Translations under genes and position numbers: made by a program
Shown here: one piece after another, positions 33,632-42,228 of the stretch
Layout of the letters: every line of letters begins with the position of its first letter
Position numbering within the stretch: position 1 is the first letter of the stretch
Notes under the pieces: model-generated
Told to the model about the DNA's origin: nothing
What the model saw: the letters and a program-made list of their open reading frames with translations, nothing else
Databases searched by the model: none
Assembly: GCF_025384765.1 (NCBI RefSeq)
Contig: NZ_VHLL01000003.1
Location: forward strand, 124,001 to 188,000
Direction: 5' to 3'
DNA from: Methanoculleus formosensis
GTDB lineage: Archaea; Halobacteriota; Methanomicrobia; Methanomicrobiales; Methanoculleaceae
DNA: 64,000 nucleotides

Positions 33632-33790
33632 ATGAGGACTACCAGCGACCCCATCGCGCCCGCGCGCGGTTTCCACCACGTCAAGATCACCTATGTAGAC
33701 CGCTCGATTCAAAAAAACAGTTGCAGAGAACCGGATCGATCCGGATGATAGCAATCTCATATGCGATTCTGTTGTAGAACTTCAGGCATG
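33632..33790 (+). pseudogene. Probable site-specific integrase remnant next to tRNA-Thr
   Basis: From ATG 33632, 26 bases after a TATA box GCTTATATC (33600-33608), the frame reads RGFHHVKITYVDRSIQK. A run of seven A then shifts to a second frame reading TVAENRIDPDDSNLICDSVVELQA. Together they resemble the N-terminal SAM-like domain of archaeal tyrosine recombinases (basic helix, then an 'I-x-P-D-D-A-x-L-I' type motif). Stops follow and the catalytic core is missing. The identity is inferred from family resemblance and from the tRNA-proximal position. Confidence 0.5.
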
Positions 33791-34128
33791 AAGAATACTT
33801 GAAGTTGCAAAAGGGCTTGGAAGATAACCGTTTTGGGGTCAGCCACTTAATAAAAAACTTGATGACCGCTCAGCTCATGGTGATCAGTCAGTCTATGGCG
33901 CTGGAGGATCTCGCGGCGGAAAAGTGCGCGTGGCGGTCCTCTGTGACCTACTCTGGAAAGGTGAGCGGATCGCGTTATGGGGGTAAAGTAGCATTTATAC
34001 CTGCTCTTACTTCAAACAGTGAAAGTTGTTCTACTATCCTTTGTGTCTTGGGATACTACTCATTACTTTGGGTGGAGAGTTATTCGGAACCGTCTGTTGA
34101 CGGTTTTGGGATGATCTCAAAAAATGTC
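33791..34128. other. AT-rich decayed stretch without a credible gene
   Basis: A plus-strand frame covers 33799-34191 but overlaps the nuclease-like gene on the other strand, has no ribosome site and encodes a sequence without recognisable pattern. A segment near 33840-33985 in another frame reads like a protein fragment (KKLDDRSAHGDQSVYGAGG and VRVAVLCDLLWKGERIALWG). I take the stretch to be scrambled remains of island genes. Confidence 0.4.
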
Positions 34129-34566
34129 TTATTTTTTAATTATTGCATATCTTTTTGGGTCCATAAGGTTGATTCGATCTCTACGCCGTGAAATATCCAT
34201 ACGTAAGTGCTGAAAATGATTTGTATCCGTATTTCCAACAAGAACAATTATAATGTCCGAATACTCTCTTTCGTAGTTATTGATTTGGCCGGTTAGCCTG
34301 TCAACCATCTCTTTTGACTTAAGGTTTCTTTTAAGCTCAATGCCGATTCTGCGATTAACTTCTAAATCACAAAGTCCCCTTCCGGCCTCCTTTCTAACGA
34401 TCACAGATTGGTTGATGAGGCTCATCGGATCGGGTCGATTTAATACTTTAAGAAGATACCCTTGTAAATCGTCCCGATACTTCGGTTCACTGGTGTATTC
34501 TGCTGAAGGTTTCCACCTATTTATTGCTTCAACAACATTATCATAGAGCGGATCGATGCCTATCAT
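34129..34566 (-). CDS. PD-(D/E)XK nuclease-like protein
   Basis: The 145-residue protein has an N-terminal helical part (DPLYDNVVEAINRWKPS, KYRDDLQGYLLKVL) and a core matching the PD-(D/E)XK pattern: CDLEVNRRIGIELKRNL, with Asp67, Glu77 and Lys79. A strand DIIIVLVGN follows. This is the fold of many restriction and defence nucleases. The gene is markedly AT-rich and lies third in a minus-strand group after the OGG-like and YaaA/HEAT-like genes, with a gap of about 150 bases. It is short but complete for a single-domain nuclease. Activity is inferred from the motif only. Confidence 0.6.
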   Translation of the reverse strand: MIGIDPLYDNVVEAINRWKPSAEYTSEPKYRDDLQGYLLKVLNRPDPMSLINQSVIVRKEAGRGLCDLEVNRRIGIELKRNLKSKEMVDRLTGQINNYEREYSDIIIVLVGNTDTNHFQHLRMDISRRRDRINLMDPKRYAIIKK

Positions 34567-34713
34567 ACTAGATACTCATGTATCCCATAAATAAACCTTC
34601 CGAGATCCAATCCCACATATCCTAAGTCAATCACTATATGGCGCTCATAGTTGCCCTAATGCGCCTTAAGGCTCCATAAATTACCTAGAATCTCGATGAT
34701 GCTCTCCCGAAAG

Positions 34714-35532
34714 TCAGGCATGATGTTGTTCAACCCACCGGCGCTCCCCAAGCATGAACAGAACCATCTCGACGTGGTAGAGTGCCCATCCTTCCCCATC
34801 ATCGATAGCGTATCGCGGCGCCGGAAAAGACTGAGCGTTCAACGCCGATGCTACCTCGCGCAGCAATAAACTCGCCCGAACAAACCATTGCGGCGCGTAC
34901 CGGTCATTCCACATATTGCCGAACAAACTCTTCCTGCCAATGGCTTTGCTCACCGGCACTGCGAAGGTGATATGATCCCGTATTCGGTCAAAGACTGCTG
35001 CATTCTCATTTCGGAAGGCAAAACTAAACTGATTCAGCGCATACGCAACCCGTGAGTCGTATATCGTCCACGCCCATGGATCTGAGAGGTAGTACACCTT
35101 CGATGCCGTGGCGATCCGCCGTCCGAAGATGTTCTGACAATCAATGCTGTCAGCATCCCTGCAAGATGAGAGGATCTCGATCGTGGAGAAGATCCGGCCC
35201 ACATCGCTCTCGGATACCGGAGCGTTGATCCCTCCCCAACCTGCGATGGCGTTACAGACCTCGCTCTTCAGCCGGGCGGCATCCCGGTCGCTTGATTCCC
35301 GGGCGCGAGTGACAGCGTCATGAAAGCGCGTCCGGGCTGCTATCCCTTCTCTGCAACCCGCTCTCCCTCGCGGCCATTCGTATGCCTCAAAGTGTTCTTG
35401 CCAGCCCCATCTACTCCGGATACGCTCGTGCTCAATGGTGCGGACGATGTACTGCACGAACGCTTTCATTGCCAGCGACCTGAAATCTGACGTGACGATC
35501 TTCGCAGGTGGGGTGGCAGGGGGAGCAGGCAT
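34714..35532 (-). CDS. Unknown island protein, possible OGG/HhH-type DNA glycosylase fold
   Basis: The ATG at 35532 overlaps the TGA of the preceding gene (TGATG), so it is translationally coupled. The 272-residue product is mostly helical. The segment IATASKVYYLSDPWAWTIYDSRVAYAL (residues 141-166) resembles the region of OGG-fold proteins in which a 'K-x-L-x-F-x-P-x-x-x-P-I-Y-D-S-R' pattern carries the active-site Lys and Asp (here Lys145 and Asp159). This is a weak, remembered resemblance, and the protein may be unrelated. It has no membrane segment. Together with its neighbours it could handle modified or foreign DNA. Confidence 0.5.
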   Translation of the reverse strand: MPAPPATPPAKIVTSDFRSLAMKAFVQYIVRTIEHERIRSRWGWQEHFEAYEWPRGRAGCREGIAARTRFHDAVTRARESSDRDAARLKSEVCNAIAGWGGINAPVSESDVGRIFSTIEILSSCRDADSIDCQNIFGRRIATASKVYYLSDPWAWTIYDSRVAYALNQFSFAFRNENAAVFDRIRDHITFAVPVSKAIGRKSLFGNMWNDRYAPQWFVRASLLLREVASALNAQSFPAPRYAIDDGEGWALYHVEMVLFMLGERRWVEQHHA

Positions 35533-37478
35533 CAGATACACCCCAGCTGCTCACACGCACACCTGATTCTGTTTTTGACCTCCCAGTTTGTTTCTATGTC
35601 GTGCCTCTCCATGAGATACTTGCATGCGCACCTACTCCCCAATTTGCCGAGCGAAACGGCAGCAAAGCCACGAACCAGAAAGTCTGGATCTGAAAGTGCA
35701 TCCGCGAGTTGCTCTACTACATCGTGACCACCGGTTCTGCCCAAGGCAAGGATGGCGTCGAGACGCTCATACCTGTCACCACACCGTGCGTCCGTGAGAA
35801 GCGAGCTGTGATCCTTCCGATGCTCGGTGTAGAGGAGCCCGATGACCGTATTGAGATGCATAAGGATCGTCTTCCGCTCTTTGAGAAGATCCTCAAGCGT
35901 GTACGTCCCGGTGTGCGTGGCCTTTCCCCGATGACCGGAGAAGTATTCGCATACCGTCTCAATCTGAACGTAGTCCGCATCAAACTCCCGATCAATAAAG
36001 GCAAGGGCGTCAGTGAGGATATCGGCGAAGAAATCCGGAACAAAAGGCTCACTGGCGCCCTTTTGTAGGTTTTCCCGAAGGTATTCCCACTCGCCCAGGT
36101 TGATCTGTTTGATCTTCTCCTCTTCAGCCCACAGAATCTTTTTCAGCTGTTTGGGGAGATCTCCGAATGTGCAACCCTCGAATCGCCACGCTTCGTTGGC
36201 ATATTTTGAAAATATATATGCACGCAGCCTCCGGGCGACTTCGTAATGCAACATCTTCTCAAGCCCTTTGGCATACCCGAGCCAGATTGATGAGCCTGCA
36301 TCGGCGTAGGCTTTTGGCGAACGGTAAAGGGCAACCAGCAGATCTTCAGCGTAGGCCAATTGTACTCTGACATCCCCATCCGGTATCGTGTCATGGTGCA
36401 ACACGCCCCAATCTTCGGGCAAGGGGCGCTTCTCCGCTTTATCGGCCCTGAAGCACCGGTCGCTGAAGATCACATCCCCGCATTCGGTGCCGGGTTGAAT
36501 CCGGAAGACCTGATCCTCTGACAGATCTAAAAAGGTATTCCCGACGAATTTCCCCAACGATCGGAGCCCTTTCTGTCCATCTGCGTGTTTGTACAAGCAA
36601 TGGAATACCTCTACGCTGCTGATCGTACTTTTCAGAGATTCCCAATCTATGACGTTGCGATAATCGTCGATGGACGTGAACTCGAATACGCGGCAGATGT
36701 TATTTTTCCGGATGTAATCAGCAAGTACGCGGGTCAGGCAACCGCTCAGTTTCCAGATTTCGAAGTTCGGGTTGTGCTCGTCGAGGATACAATCGTACAT
36801 CTGCACCGGTTCGAGAGGGCAGACAAGACCGTACAGGCCGGAGACGATGAGAACATGATGTCCCGATACGAGAAGTCGTTTCTTACCATCTTCACCAAGG
36901 CCGGTATAGAAGTCACCGTCATAGCGTTCGATTGCAGGCATGTAAAACGCTCCGGATTGCACGACAGCATTGCCAAAATCTTCGCCCGGAGCGAGAGCCT
37001 GATTGAAGTGGGAGTCTTTCAGGTCGGCGTTCTGCCATATCAGGCCGCCGTTTTTCAAACAGTGGATTACGTACTGACGAGAATGTACCAGAGAGTATCT
37101 GGTATCAGCTTCCAGATCATGGCCGAGGATTGAATCTTCCATCCGATACTCTGCAGGACTCGGACCTTCTTTTTTATGGAAGGAGTCACCAAGCAGGATC
37201 AGGATCGGGGAGCACGGCCGGTACCGCGAATTCAGTAATTTTTTGACATCCTCAATGGCGGTTGCGTACTCGCATGCTTCTACTTTTAGCCGGAGTGATC
37301 GGTTGTGTGGGTGGATGAAACCAACTGCACGATTGAGTGTATCGAATACCTTGGCATCAAGACGCGATATGCTGAAGATCTCTTCGATATCGTGAAGACT
37401 CACGATAAAATCATCCTGCTGAACTCGAAAGATAACTTTGTCATCGCGTATTAGGATTCTATCAACAAATTCAACCAT
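35532..37478 (-). CDS. Large island protein: YaaA/DUF6884-like domain plus C-terminal HEAT-like repeats
   Basis: The 648-residue protein has three visible parts. Residues 1-85 are of unknown type. Residues 90-290 resemble the YaaA/DUF6884 fold: SPILILLGDSFHKKEG, then LLVSGHHVLIVSGLYGLV, DCILDE and LADYIRK. A long helical part follows, and residues 570-620 look like HEAT repeats (RLDAILALGRTGGHDVVEQL, LVRGFAAVSLGKLG). ATG at 37478 is preferred over a TTG at 37544. YaaA relatives bind DNA or act in peroxide stress, and HEAT repeats are common scaffolds in defence proteins. It is first in the three-gene cassette and coupled to the next gene. Function is unknown. Confidence 0.6.
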   Translation of the reverse strand: MVEFVDRILIRDDKVIFRVQQDDFIVSLHDIEEIFSISRLDAKVFDTLNRAVGFIHPHNRSLRLKVEACEYATAIEDVKKLLNSRYRPCSPILILLGDSFHKKEGPSPAEYRMEDSILGHDLEADTRYSLVHSRQYVIHCLKNGGLIWQNADLKDSHFNQALAPGEDFGNAVVQSGAFYMPAIERYDGDFYTGLGEDGKKRLLVSGHHVLIVSGLYGLVCPLEPVQMYDCILDEHNPNFEIWKLSGCLTRVLADYIRKNNICRVFEFTSIDDYRNVIDWESLKSTISSVEVFHCLYKHADGQKGLRSLGKFVGNTFLDLSEDQVFRIQPGTECGDVIFSDRCFRADKAEKRPLPEDWGVLHHDTIPDGDVRVQLAYAEDLLVALYRSPKAYADAGSSIWLGYAKGLEKMLHYEVARRLRAYIFSKYANEAWRFEGCTFGDLPKQLKKILWAEEEKIKQINLGEWEYLRENLQKGASEPFVPDFFADILTDALAFIDREFDADYVQIETVCEYFSGHRGKATHTGTYTLEDLLKERKTILMHLNTVIGLLYTEHRKDHSSLLTDARCGDRYERLDAILALGRTGGHDVVEQLADALSDPDFLVRGFAAVSLGKLGSRCACKYLMERHDIETNWEVKNRIRCACEQLGCI

Positions 37479-37664
37479 CCGGCAACAATTAACCGTTAAC
37501 GTAATTGCTATTGAAAAGAGTTGCGATACAACATTTTCCGACAAGCACCGGGCGATTAGGATTGTAGCGTCGAATTTTTTGACCTGGCCTCAACACACCC
37601 GGACCCTCTCCGACCCCACCACCCCCACCCATCGTAGCCCTTTTCACCAGATCCAACCTTATAC

Positions 37665-38068
37665 ATGGCCTCGTACGTCCACCGGATAGAGGTACACTTT
37701 TCCCGCGATCCACACTTGCAGTCGCGTACCGAGAGGTTCCGCTCGCGGGGCTTCCCCCTGCGCGAACTGCACCTCGTCGATGTCTATACCATAGCGACCG
37801 CCCGGAGGGACTTCTCCCCCGAGGAACTCTTGCAGATCGGCGCGCAGCTCAGCAACCCCGTCGTCCAGCGGTACTCCGTAGACCGGCCGACCTTGACCAC
37901 GCGATCGAGGTCGGGTTCCTGCCCGGGGTCACCGACAACGCCGGGACGACGGCAAGGCAGACCATCGAGGACTACTTCGGGTTCCGGTTCGGCGAGAGGG
38001 AGGCGCTCCCCGGCACGCCTGAAGCGGTGCTCCTCGCCGGTGGCCGTGCAAAAGCGAAACCCGGATGA
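37665..38068 (+). pseudogene. purL N-terminal fragment, frameshifted and fused to a LolA-like lipoprotein gene fragment
   Basis: The first 75 residues (VHRIEVHFSRDP, LRELHLVDVYTI, FSPEELLQIGAQLSNPVVQ) match the N-terminus of FGAM synthase PurL. Near 37895 the frame shifts, and a second frame continues the same protein (LDHAIEVGFLPGVTDNAGTT, TIEDYF). It then runs into LPGTPEAVLLAGGRA, which is nearly identical to LPGTPEAVLLSDGREA in the lipoprotein gene at 46546-47637, and stops at 38068. So a purL duplicate was truncated and joined to a copy of an unrelated gene. It cannot make a working enzyme. Confidence 0.7.
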
Positions 38069-38148
38069 AGAAGCAGCAGGAAGACTCTGTTACGGGAGCA
38101 GTCTGATGGCCCATGCCGAGCGGTGCAAGGCGTGTAAACGGGCTCCTC

Positions 38149-39348
38149 TCACTCCAGGTACCGGACGATCGACTCAAGATCCCGGTACCCGACCAGGTGC
38201 CCTGCCGCCCGATGCTGCGGCTGGTCGCCCCCGTAGACCACGAACGAGCGATCCGGGGAGTTGCCGGAGAGCCCATTCCAGTAGGTGATCTCATTGAAGA
38301 AGTCGGAACTTGCCGTTCGGGCTGATTTGATCTCGACCGGAATGGGGTCCCACCCCTGGTACTCGATGATGCAGTCGATTTCGTGGCCGAGTTTGTCCCG
38401 CCAGAAGTAGAGGTTTGACTCTTTACCCCGGTTGAAGCGGAACTTCAGGAACTCCGTTATGATGAGCGATTCAAAGAGCCCCCCTTTTAAGGGGTGGTAA
38501 ACAAGGTCATCGGCGCTCTGGACCCCGGCCAGGTGTGCAGCAAGGCCGGGGTCTGTGAAGTAGAGTTTGGGCATCTTGATAAGCCGTTTGTTGAAGTTCT
38601 TGTGGTGGGGCCTGACCTGGACGATCAGCATCGCTGTCTCCAGGAGGGATAGCCATTCTTTCGCCGTGTTATGGGTGATGCCGCAGTCATGGGCGAGGGA
38701 CGAGTAGTTCACCACCTGGCCTGAACGGTAAGCGCACATCTTCATGAACGTCTGGAACGTCGAAAGGTTCTGCACCTGCTTGAGGAGGCGGAGATCGCGC
38801 TCGATGTAGGTCTGGATATACGACGAATAGAAGTCCGCCGGGTGAATGGCGCTACTGTATGGGCGGGGGAAGAGGCCGGCGTAGAGGAGGTCCTCGTAGC
38901 GTTCGATCGTGATCCCAGCACGGGCAAATTCCTCCATCGAGAGGGGGAGGAGTTTGACGATACCGACCCGGCCGGCGAGCGACTGAGATATCCGCTCCAT
39001 CATCAGGAAGTTCTGCGACCCGGTGAGAATGAACCGTCCCGGCCTCTGATTCGCATCGAGGACCCCCTGGAGGTACGAGAAGAGTTCCGGGACCCTCTGT
39101 ACCTCGTCGAGGATCGCCCCGGTCTTCTCGTACTGTGCGAGAAAACTGCGGGGGTCCTCCTCTGCGAAGGCGCGGGTATCGGGGTCTTCGAGCAAGACGT
39201 AGGGCAACTGCGGGAATATCGACCGGACGAGCGTCGTCTTTCCTGACTGGCGGGGGCCGACGACGGCGACTGCCGGGAAGCCGAGAGCGAGCGACCGGAT
39301 CTGTGCCTCTGCATCCCGCCGGATCATCCCCTGCATCCTCATGGACAT
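38149..39348 (-). CDS. AAA+ ATPase with DUF4143 C-terminal nuclease-like domain
   Basis: This 399-residue protein has Walker A VVGPRQSGKTTLVRSI (about residue 30), Walker B GAILDEVQRVPELFSYLQ, and sensor region FILTGSQNFLMM. The second half is DUF4143, with a winged-helix stretch (NYSSLAHDCGITHNTAKEWL) and a PD-(D/E)XK-like core EIDCIIEYQGWDPIPVEIKSA. Such proteins are frequent in archaea. Their function is unproven, and roles in DNA repair or element maintenance have been suggested. Met at 39348 is used, though Met at 39342 is close. A near-perfect palindrome covers the start codon, implying tight repression. It lies at the right end of the tRNA-Thr island. Confidence 0.85.
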   Translation of the reverse strand: MSMRMQGMIRRDAEAQIRSLALGFPAVAVVGPRQSGKTTLVRSIFPQLPYVLLEDPDTRAFAEEDPRSFLAQYEKTGAILDEVQRVPELFSYLQGVLDANQRPGRFILTGSQNFLMMERISQSLAGRVGIVKLLPLSMEEFARAGITIERYEDLLYAGLFPRPYSSAIHPADFYSSYIQTYIERDLRLLKQVQNLSTFQTFMKMCAYRSGQVVNYSSLAHDCGITHNTAKEWLSLLETAMLIVQVRPHHKNFNKRLIKMPKLYFTDPGLAAHLAGVQSADDLVYHPLKGGLFESLIITEFLKFRFNRGKESNLYFWRDKLGHEIDCIIEYQGWDPIPVEIKSARTASSDFFNEITYWNGLSGNSPDRSFVVYGGDQPQHRAAGHLVGYRDLESIVRYLE

Positions 39349-39375
39349 ATTGTAAATAGCATTTACAATTTGTCC
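39343..39375 (-). promoter_or_regulatory. 33-bp near-perfect palindrome over the ATPase start codon
   Basis: Left half GGACA-T-ATTGTAAAT (39343-39357) and right half ATTTACAAT-T-TGTCC (39361-39375) face each other around AGC. Fourteen of fifteen positions pair. It includes the ATG of the DUF4143 ATPase gene (39346-39348). On the minus strand a TATA box ATATTTATATGG (about 39375-39386) precedes it, so the palindrome spans the transcription start and is an obvious operator. Confidence 0.8.
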
Positions 39376-39703
39376 ATATAAATATTCCTGCGGAGCCGAC
39401 GAGGAGCGCCACCCGGGTGGATGAGAATACGCCCTAATTACCGTGTCTGGCCTTGGCGTTCAATGCCGGTGCTCTGAGTTCCCGCAACTGCCCCATCCTC
39501 TGGCCAGGGAAGGAGCGCTGTTTTTTTGACCAGCACGGGGTCAGGGCCGGCATCCGGAGCGCTCAATGAAACCTGCCAGTCTGCCGGGCAAGATTTCGCG
39601 GAAACTGAGGGCTTTTTTCGGGAAGTAACGATCATATTCGCTAATCCCTTTTCGACGCTCCCCGCAGGTCTGAGTATTCCTCTTAACCCTGAATACGACC
39701 CTT
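39376..39703. other. Intergenic region without a gene
   Basis: Apart from the minus-strand TATA box at its left end, I see no gene or strong repeat. The GC-rich open frames on both strands are proline- and arginine-rich shadows. An AT-richer patch at 39600-39650 has no recognisable signal. Confidence 0.5.
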
Positions 39704-40534
39704 TCATCCACCGATCCCGGCACCCGCTCCTTCACGCCTCTCAGCGTCCTGGCAATCCCCGGACTTCGCCGTCCCGCCGTCCACCTGCTCCCCGACGACC
39801 GCCACCGCCTCATCGGAGAGGAAATACCGGACCTCCCCTCCCGCCCCCTCCCGGCTCACGACCCCGTCGCCTGAGAGGCGCCGCAGGTGCCACGAGACCG
39901 ACGAGGCGGTGATCCCGAGCCGTTCGGCAAGTTCATGCCGCGACGCCCCCGGTTCCTCCAGCAGCGTGAAAAGGATCTCCCGGGTGTTCGGGTTTTTGAG
40001 GTGGATGAACACCTTTGCTTCGAGGGGGGAGTATCTCTGCCGGTTCTCGAAGTATCCCGTCTGCCCGCCGACGGCGGCGGCGGCGACCATCCCGAACTCC
40101 TGCAGTCTCCCGAGGTGGTAGCGTAAGGTTCCGCGGTTCACCCCGAGATCCTCGGCGAGGGTGCCGAGGCGGATGCCCGGGTGGGCGCGGATGTGGTCGT
40201 AGATCGCCGTCCGGGTCTCATGCTCGAGCGCGGCGTTTTTCGCAATCCGGCGGTAGCCGAAGAAGAACCAGACGTTCAGGAGGAACAGGACATTAACGAC
40301 GACCAGGAGTTCGGGAGGGGCACCGATGAGGAGGCCGGAGATCAGGATCTGGGGCGGGACCTGCCACCACTCGATGGGGGTCATATCCTGCGGCGGACGG
40401 TCGGGCACATAGTCCTTGGCCGGACTGACGGTATAGCCCGCGGTCGCGCAGGAGGGGAGGGCAGAGAGAAGGATGATCAGGATTACGGCAGCCGGCCAGC
40501 ATCGCATACTCCAGGAATCGGAGTGAGGAAGCAT
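39704..40534 (-). CDS. Membrane-anchored regulator with two winged helices
   Basis: The 276-residue protein begins with a signal-like hydrophobic segment (MRCWPAAVILIILLSALPSC region) and a second membrane helix (LLVVVNVLFLLNVWFFFGY). Two cytoplasmic winged helices follow. The first is HPGIRLGTLAEDLGVNRGTLRYHLGRLQEFGMV and the second is SRHELAERLGITASSVSWHLRRLSGDGVV. The C-terminus is glycine-rich. Tandem membrane-tethered ArsR/MarR-like regulators of this layout are common in Methanomicrobiales. ATG at 40534 is chosen, and ATG at 40507 is an alternative. The gene is divergent from the envelope cluster that starts at 40647 and may regulate it. Confidence 0.8.
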   Translation of the reverse strand: MLPHSDSWSMRCWPAAVILIILLSALPSCATAGYTVSPAKDYVPDRPPQDMTPIEWWQVPPQILISGLLIGAPPELLVVVNVLFLLNVWFFFGYRRIAKNAALEHETRTAIYDHIRAHPGIRLGTLAEDLGVNRGTLRYHLGRLQEFGMVAAAAVGGQTGYFENRQRYSPLEAKVFIHLKNPNTREILFTLLEEPGASRHELAERLGITASSVSWHLRRLSGDGVVSREGAGGEVRYFLSDEAVAVVGEQVDGGTAKSGDCQDAERREGAGAGIGG

Positions 40535-40646
40535 TACTTTTACGTTTTGCCGGCGCCCTTTCTTACCCGGCTTCAGGGAAAACCGGGGCTCGCGAGTAGA
40601 CGGCCGGCACAGAAACCGTATATAATCCCGCGCCCCATCTCCCACT

Positions 40647-42228
40647 ATGATGGAGGGAGAGGCGCCTGCGCCGGTGCCGCGGCGGCGGATCGCCGCCATC
40701 CCGGTCGGCACCGGACTCCTTGCCGGGGCGGCCGTCCCCGGGGTGGTGGGAGCGCTCTCGCGGTGCTGGAGCGCCCTGTCCGCCTACAACCAGGGCCTTC
40801 TGGGGGTGGGGATCACGCAGACGTTCGTCTCGATCCTGCTGATCCTCTTCTTCGCCGGGTTCCTTGCGGCATGCGCGAGCACCGCCTCCCGGAGCGCACG
40901 GCTCATCTCCGCCCTCCTTGCCGGCGCGACCGCCGGAGTCGTCGCCCGGACACTCCTCTTCGCGGGCGACCCCGCCTACCTCCTCCAGTCGCTCGCCGCG
41001 GCCCCGGGGCAGGTTCTCCTCCTCGTCGGCGGCGCGATGCTCGTCGCCGGGCTCGGGGGGCTGGTCGCGTCGTTCCTCGACTCTGAGCGGCCGTACCGCG
41101 ACCTTCTCCCGGTGGCGGCGGTCGCCGTCGCGTTCATCGTCGCCCCGCCGCTCACCGCGATGGCCGGGATCGCCGCAGGCGTCATCCCCTCCGCGCCCTA
41201 CTCCGGTGGCGCACCCGGCACCGGAGACCGACATCCTGATCCTCAAGGTCTCCGCCGCCGGGGATATCAAGTGGGAGGCGCGGGTGGATATCGACGCTTA
41301 CGACCGGCCCGACGTCCTCGCCGAATTTCCGGGCGGCTACGCCCTCGCGGTCACGGAGTACGGCCGGGAGGGGAGCACGGCGCATATCCTCACCTACAAC
41401 GAGCACGGGGACGCCCGCGGTCGGATGAACGCCGAAGTCGGGTTCGGCCGTGTGACCGCGCTCGTCCCGGCAGACGGCGGCGGGTTCCTGGTAGCCACGG
41501 AGATGCCCGGGCTCGTCCGGGTCGGTGCCAGGGGCGAGGTGCTCTGGGAACGGTCGTTCGCCGGCGAAGACCAGGGGATGGTGCCCGTCTCCCTCCTCGC
41601 TCAAAACGGCCAGTACGTCGCGGCGTGGGAGGATAAGGTCGCCTGCTTTGACGAGAACGGCACCCGGATCTGGCAGACCGCGCTCGACGCCGCGGGCGGT
41701 ATCGGTTATCACCCGGTCTACCCGGCGCCGGAAGGTGGTGTTCTCGTATTTGCAGAAGGGCCGGACGTCTTCTCCGGGGATCGTTTCGAGGTGTACCTGC
41801 AGGCCGTCCGCCTGGACGAGAACGGCACCGTCCTCTGGACACAGGACTTCGGGGGCGAGGAACTCAACGAACTCCTGGGTGCCCGGGAGACGGCGCCGGG
41901 AGAGTTCGCGGTTCTCTACCGGTCGGTGACCCACTCCGGGAACTTCTGGGGCGGCACTGAACGGGTCAGCCACGGCCACCTCGCTACGCTCAACGACGAC
42001 GGCGAGGTGACGGGCCACCATGCCATCGAGGGCAGCGGCGGTGCCATGATCCCGGCAGAGAACGGCTACCTCTCTGTCACCGCCGCCGGTGCGGGCTCCA
42101 CGCTCGTCGGCAGGGACATCACGGGCCACGAGGTCTGGCGGCAGGAGCAGCCGATCGACCCCTACTCGTTCCGGGGCATCGGCACGGCAGACGGCGGCTA
42201 CCTCATTGCCGGGAGCGTCGCCGCATGA
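40647..42228 (+). pseudogene. Membrane protein with beta-propeller domain, split by a frameshift near 41205
   Basis: The first frame (40647 to about 41205) encodes a hydrophobic domain of about 185 residues with five membrane helices. It then degenerates into arginine-rich sequence. A second frame takes over with DILILKVSAAGDIKWEARVD and continues as a propeller with repeated 'LDENGTVLWTQDFGG' and 'DGGYLIAG' type blades to 42228. The two halves fit as one membrane-anchored propeller protein, so a one-base indel is likely, either a recent mutation or a sequence error. A GTG at about 41198 in the second frame would give a propeller without an anchor. The next gene overlaps by ATGA. Confidence 0.7.

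Noticed and set aside
33799-34191. A 130-codon plus-strand frame at the start of the second island
   Set aside because: It overlaps the nuclease-like gene on the opposite strand, lacks a ribosome site and shows no domain pattern.
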